Shown here: positions 16,384-18,075 of the stretch, one piece after another | Position numbering within the stretch: position 1 is the stretch's first letter | Layout: the number at the start of each line of letters is the position of its first letter | Origin: Candidatus Acetothermia bacterium | Lineage (GTDB): Bacteria > Bipolaricaulota > Bipolaricaulia > Bipolaricaulales > Bipolaricaulaceae | DNA: 18,075 nt | Reading direction: 5' to 3' | Assembly: GCA_023255835.1 (NCBI GenBank) | Contig: JAGDVW010000030.1 | Coordinates: 1-18,075 of the forward strand | The notes under the pieces: model-generated | Seen by the model: only the letters and a program-made list of their open reading frames with translations | Told to the model about the DNA's origin: nothing | The model's database searches: none | Made by a program: the position numbers and the translations under genes

Positions 16384-16763
16384 GCCGTAAGGCCATTGTC
16401 CCTCGGGGAAGCCACACCGTAGGCCCCTATTCCCCAGCCATCCGCGCCGGGGATTTCCTTTTCATCTCTGGCCAAATTCCCTTGGACCCAAGCGGCAGCC
16501 CATTCACGGGGCCCATTGAAGCTCAAACCCAGCGCTGTTTAGAACAGATCAAGGAAATCCTCGCCGCAGCTGGTGGAGATCTCAAAGACCTCGTCAAAGT
16601 CACGATTTACCTCACCGATATAAAGGATTTCGAGGCGGTGAATCGCGCTTATTCTGCTTATTTTGATCTTGAGCCTCCGGCCCGGGTTTGCCTCGGGGTT
16701 TCGGCGCTTCCCAAGGGCGCCCGCATCGAAATCGAGGCCGTGGCCTATTTGCCCAAACCCTAA
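16380..16763 (+). CDS. ridA: RidA family enamine/imine deaminase
   Basis: RidA (YjgF/YER057c/UK114 family) hydrolyses reactive 2-aminoacrylate and related enamines or imines formed by PLP-dependent serine and threonine dehydratases. The 127-residue length is typical. Signatures are GPYSPAI (residues 15-21), LFISGQIP, VKVTIYLTDI..F..VN..Y, and PAR...GVSALPKGA.IEIEAVAY. Arg102 corresponds to the catalytic Arg105 of E. coli RidA, and Glu117 matches its partner Glu. The ATG overlaps the rplQ stop (ATGA), so it is co-transcribed with the ribosomal operon. Its TAA overlaps the stop of the convergent tdh gene. Subfamily assignment as true RidA is likely but not proven. Confidence 0.93.
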   Translation: MSRKAIVPRGSHTVGPYSPAIRAGDFLFISGQIPLDPSGSPFTGPIEAQTQRCLEQIKEILAAAGGDLKDLVKVTIYLTDIKDFEAVNRAYSAYFDLEPPARVCLGVSALPKGARIEIEAVAYLPKP

Positions 16764-17719
16764 AGCTCCCCGCGCTCCTTGCGCCTCCTCAGCGCCTTAA
16801 GCATGGCCTCCACCATTTTGGGGAGGTCGTAGTCCGGCTTCCAACCCCAGTCCGCCCTGGCCGCGGAATCATCGATCGTCCGCGGCCAGCTATCGGCGAT
16901 GGCCTGGCGAAAATCGGGTTTGTATTCCACCCGGAAGCCTGGGACCCTCTTTTGGATCTCTTTGGCCAATTCCTCCGCGGAGAAGCTTAGGCCAGTCACG
17001 TTGTAGATTCGGTAGCGAAGACAGCGGGGATCCGCTTCCATCAAAAGCAGGGTGGCTTTAAGGCAATCAGGCATGTACATCATGGGGAGGACCGTATCCG
17101 GCCGCACAAAACAGGTGTAGGGCTCTCCCCGCACCGCGGCATAGAAGATCTCCACGGCGTAGTCGGTGGTGCCCCCGCCGGGGGGCGTCTCACTGGAGAT
17201 GATCCCGGGGAAGCGCAGCCCCCGCACATCGAGGCCATAACGCCGGTGGTAGTACTCGCAGAGGAGCTCACCCGCCACCTTGGTGATCCCGTACATGGTG
17301 GTGGGGGAAAGGATCGTGTCCTGGGGGGTGTTCTCTTTCGGGGTTTTGGGGCCGAAAACGGCGATGGAACTGGGCCAAAAGATCCGACTGATCCCGGCCT
17401 CCCGCGCCACCTCTAAAACGTTGTAGAGCCCCTCCATGTTCACGCGCCAAGCCAGGCCTGGATTTTGTTCGCCGCTTGCAGAAAGGATCGCCGCGAGATG
17501 GTAAATCTCGGTGATCGAGTATTCGCGCACCACTTTCTCTAGTTGGGCTCGATCCGTGACGTCCAGGGTGACGAAGGGCCCTGTTTCCGCAAGGCGCGGA
17601 TGAGGGGACTTTTTGTGCCCGGCGGCCACTACGTTTTCCCCACCGTGCTTCTCCCGCAGGACCAGCGTTAACTCCGACCCGATTTGGCCTGTTGCCCCTG
17701 TTACCAAAATTTTCGTCAT
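16760..17719 (-). CDS. tdh: L-threonine 3-dehydrogenase, short-chain (epimerase-like)
   Basis: This enzyme would oxidise L-threonine with NAD+ to 2-amino-3-ketobutyrate in the cytoplasm. The 319-residue protein is an extended short-chain dehydrogenase: Rossmann motif TGATGQIG (residues 7-14), HLAA (74-77), a catalytic Ser around 117-118 (WPSSIAVFGP), and Tyr143 with Lys147 (YGITK). The segment RFPGIIS followed by PPGGGTTDYAVEIFY (about 169-193) is characteristic of UDP-galactose-epimerase-like threonine dehydrogenases and separates it from sugar epimerases. It is unrelated to the zinc-dependent MDR Tdh of E. coli. It is transcribed toward the ribosomal operon, with stop codons overlapping by 4 bases, and a candidate promoter lies just upstream. 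No kbl (glycine C-acetyltransferase) gene is visible here. Confidence 0.88.
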   Translation of the reverse strand: MTKILVTGATGQIGSELTLVLREKHGGENVVAAGHKKSPHPRLAETGPFVTLDVTDRAQLEKVVREYSITEIYHLAAILSASGEQNPGLAWRVNMEGLYNVLEVAREAGISRIFWPSSIAVFGPKTPKENTPQDTILSPTTMYGITKVAGELLCEYYHRRYGLDVRGLRFPGIISSETPPGGGTTDYAVEIFYAAVRGEPYTCFVRPDTVLPMMYMPDCLKATLLLMEADPRCLRYRIYNVTGLSFSAEELAKEIQKRVPGFRVEYKPDFRQAIADSWPRTIDDSAARADWGWKPDYDLPKMVEAMLKALRRRKERGEL

Positions 17720-17730
17720 AAAACCATCAC

Positions 17731-17755
17731 ATTGCGCATTCTAGCGCAATTTTTT
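17731..17755. repeat. Perfect dyad (7-bp arms) centred on tdh -10 box; terminator-like on + strand
   Basis: ATTGCGC (17731-17737) and GCGCAAT (17744-17750) are perfect inverted repeats around a 6-base loop. On the minus strand the loop is exactly TAGAAT, the candidate tdh -10 box. On the + strand the second arm runs into a T tract (17750-17755), so the same sequence resembles a short intrinsic terminator. It could stop + strand transcripts that read through from ridA antisense to tdh, or act as an operator over the promoter. Either role is inference. Confidence 0.4.
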
Positions 17756-17765
17756 CCAAAAACAA
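17738..17765 (-). promoter_or_regulatory. Candidate sigma-70-type promoter for tdh
   Basis: Read on the minus strand, TTGTTT (17760-17765) and TAGAAT (17738-17743) are separated by 16 bases. TAGAAT matches the TATAAT consensus at five of six positions; the -35 match is weak. The -10 box ends 18 bases before the tdh ATG, giving a very short leader with no good Shine-Dalgarno. The AT-rich block stands out in GC-rich surroundings. This is inferred from sequence alone. Confidence 0.45.
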
Positions 17766-17884
17766 ACGGGAAGATGAGAAAGACACTGGGAGAGGTGCTT
17801 CTTTGCCCCATCGGGTATGCCCAGCGATTCCACCTACCTAGTGGCTCCTACGCTTTCTGGCCGGCGCTGTTCCCGGCATTTGTC

Positions 17885-18040
17885 CTACGTGGAGGAGCAG
17901 GCCGCCTGCACATCGCCCAGGACTTTGTTTCCCCGTGTGCGGAGCGAGGTCTTGATCCCGATGTCGACCAGGTCTTCGTGAAAGCCCCAGGCAGAAGGGA
18001 GGCGCAACTTGACCGGGGAGGGGGGGTAAATCGTGGTACC
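17885..18040 (-). pseudogene. Possible decayed coding remnant, unrecognised
   Basis: Between in-frame stops at 18041-18043 and 17885-17887 the minus strand is open for 51 codons and reads like protein (for example WGFHEDLVDIGIKTSL and RGNKVLGDVQAA), with mostly G or C at third positions. There is no ATG and no Shine-Dalgarno, and the same frame is interrupted by further stops downstream toward tdh, so an intact gene is unlikely. It may be the 3' remnant of a lost gene or mobile element, or chance openness in GC-rich DNA. I do not recognise a family. Confidence 0.2.
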
Positions 18041-18042
18041 CT
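18034..18042 (+). promoter_or_regulatory. Candidate extended -10 promoter for the 18063 gene
   Basis: TGGTACCCT matches the extended -10 pattern TGnTAnnnT, keeping the most conserved T, A and T positions. A TTGACC lies at 18009-18014, but its spacing of 22 bases is too long for a normal -35 element, so recognition would rely on the extended -10. It would give a leader of roughly 15 bases that carries the strong Shine-Dalgarno AAGGAGG (18052-18058). Confidence 0.25.
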
Positions 18043-18062
18043 AAAAGCTAAAAGGAGGTAGG

Positions 18063-18075
18063 ATGGAGGTTTTAG
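18063..18075 (+). CDS. Start of an unidentified gene (partial)
   Basis: An ATG at 18063 follows AAGGAGG (18052-18058) with a 4-base spacer, among the best ribosome binding sites in the window. Only four full codons are visible (Met-Glu-Val-Leu) before the window ends, so no function can be assigned. It points away from tdh and has its own upstream region, so it begins a separate transcription unit. Confidence 0.6.

Larger units (their letters stand above)
17720..18062. other. Intergenic region between divergent tdh and the 18063 gene
   Basis: This 343-base stretch has no gene I can recognise. The tdh end holds the AT-rich promoter and dyad. The middle is GC-rich and open in two mutually antisense frames: a + frame with an ATG at 17774 (95 codons, ending in TAG at 18059-18061) and a - frame over 17885-18040. 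Neither resembles a family I know. Small hairpins are possible, such as CCAC...GTGG around 17830-17845 and GCAGG-CCG-CCTGC near 17897-17910, but I could not match a known riboswitch, 6S RNA, SRP RNA or tmRNA. The right end holds the start signals of the next gene. Confidence 0.5.

Noticed and set aside
16764..16800. GCGC...GCGC hairpin just after the ridA stop as a terminator
   Set aside because: The stem is only four base pairs, no T tract follows, and it lies inside the tdh coding sequence.
18033..18040. GTGGTACC resembling the T-box antiterminator core
   Set aside because: The following bases are CCT rather than the required GCG, and there is no terminator hairpin or specifier stem before the ATG at 18063.
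17720..18062. Known structured RNA (6S, SRP, tmRNA, RNase P, glycine, cobalamin or FMN riboswitch)
   Set aside because: None of the conserved core motifs of these RNAs could be found on either strand by reading. A covariance-model search would be decisive.
1..18075. CRISPR array, tRNA genes, insertion sequence ends or prophage genes
   Set aside because: I saw no regularly spaced repeats, tRNA-like cloverleaf, transposase or terminal inverted repeats with target duplications.

Overview
This window is almost entirely a bacterial translation operon. It runs on the + strand from the last codons of rpsG through fusA and the S10, spc and alpha ribosomal-protein clusters to rplQ, and ends with ridA. 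The 33 genes lie head to tail between positions 1 and 16763. Fifteen of the 32 junctions overlap, one abuts exactly, and the largest gap is 12 bases. The DNA is GC-rich. The gene order (secY-adk-map-infA-rpmJ-rpsM-rpsK-rpsD-rpoA-rplQ) and the proteins are clearly bacterial. Zinc-binding forms of S14, S4, L36, L24 and adenylate kinase are present, and rpmD (L30) and tuf are missing from their usual places. This fits a deep-branching, possibly thermophilic, phylum such as Bipolaricaulota/Acetothermia or a similar candidate group. I cannot name the lineage from this window alone.

Layout: 1-49 tail of rpsG; 62-2146 fusA; 2139-7366 S10-type cluster (rpsJ, rplC, rplD, rplW, rplB, rpsS, rplV, rpsC, rplP, rpmC, rpsQ) and rplN; 7376-12003 spc-type cluster (rplX, rplE, rpsN, rpsH, rplF, rplR, rpsE, rplO, secY); 12000-13599 adk, map, infA; 13609-16383 alpha-type cluster (rpmJ, rpsM, rpsK, rpsD, rpoA, rplQ); 16380-16763 ridA. 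On the - strand, 16760-17719 encodes a short-chain L-threonine 3-dehydrogenase that meets ridA tail to tail, with the stop codons overlapping. Positions 17720-18062 form the only long non-genic stretch. It holds a likely tdh promoter placed inside a dyad, and unassigned, weakly coding-like sequence. A new + strand gene starts at 18063 and is cut off by the window end.

Together the genes supply ribosome parts, translocation (EF-G), initiation (IF-1), nascent-chain processing (MetAP), membrane export (SecY), adenylate balance (Adk) and the RNA polymerase alpha subunit. RidA and threonine dehydrogenase are linked by amino-acid (enamine/imine and threonine) chemistry rather than translation.

I found no novel system such as a defence island, CRISPR array or biosynthetic cluster. 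The points worth a second look are small but concrete: an S11 that lacks the family's basic C-terminal tail, substitutions in near-invariant motifs of L2 and EF-G, missing rpmD and tuf, a strong ATA codon-context bias, the ridA/tdh convergence without an intergenic terminator, and the dyad around the tdh -10 box.
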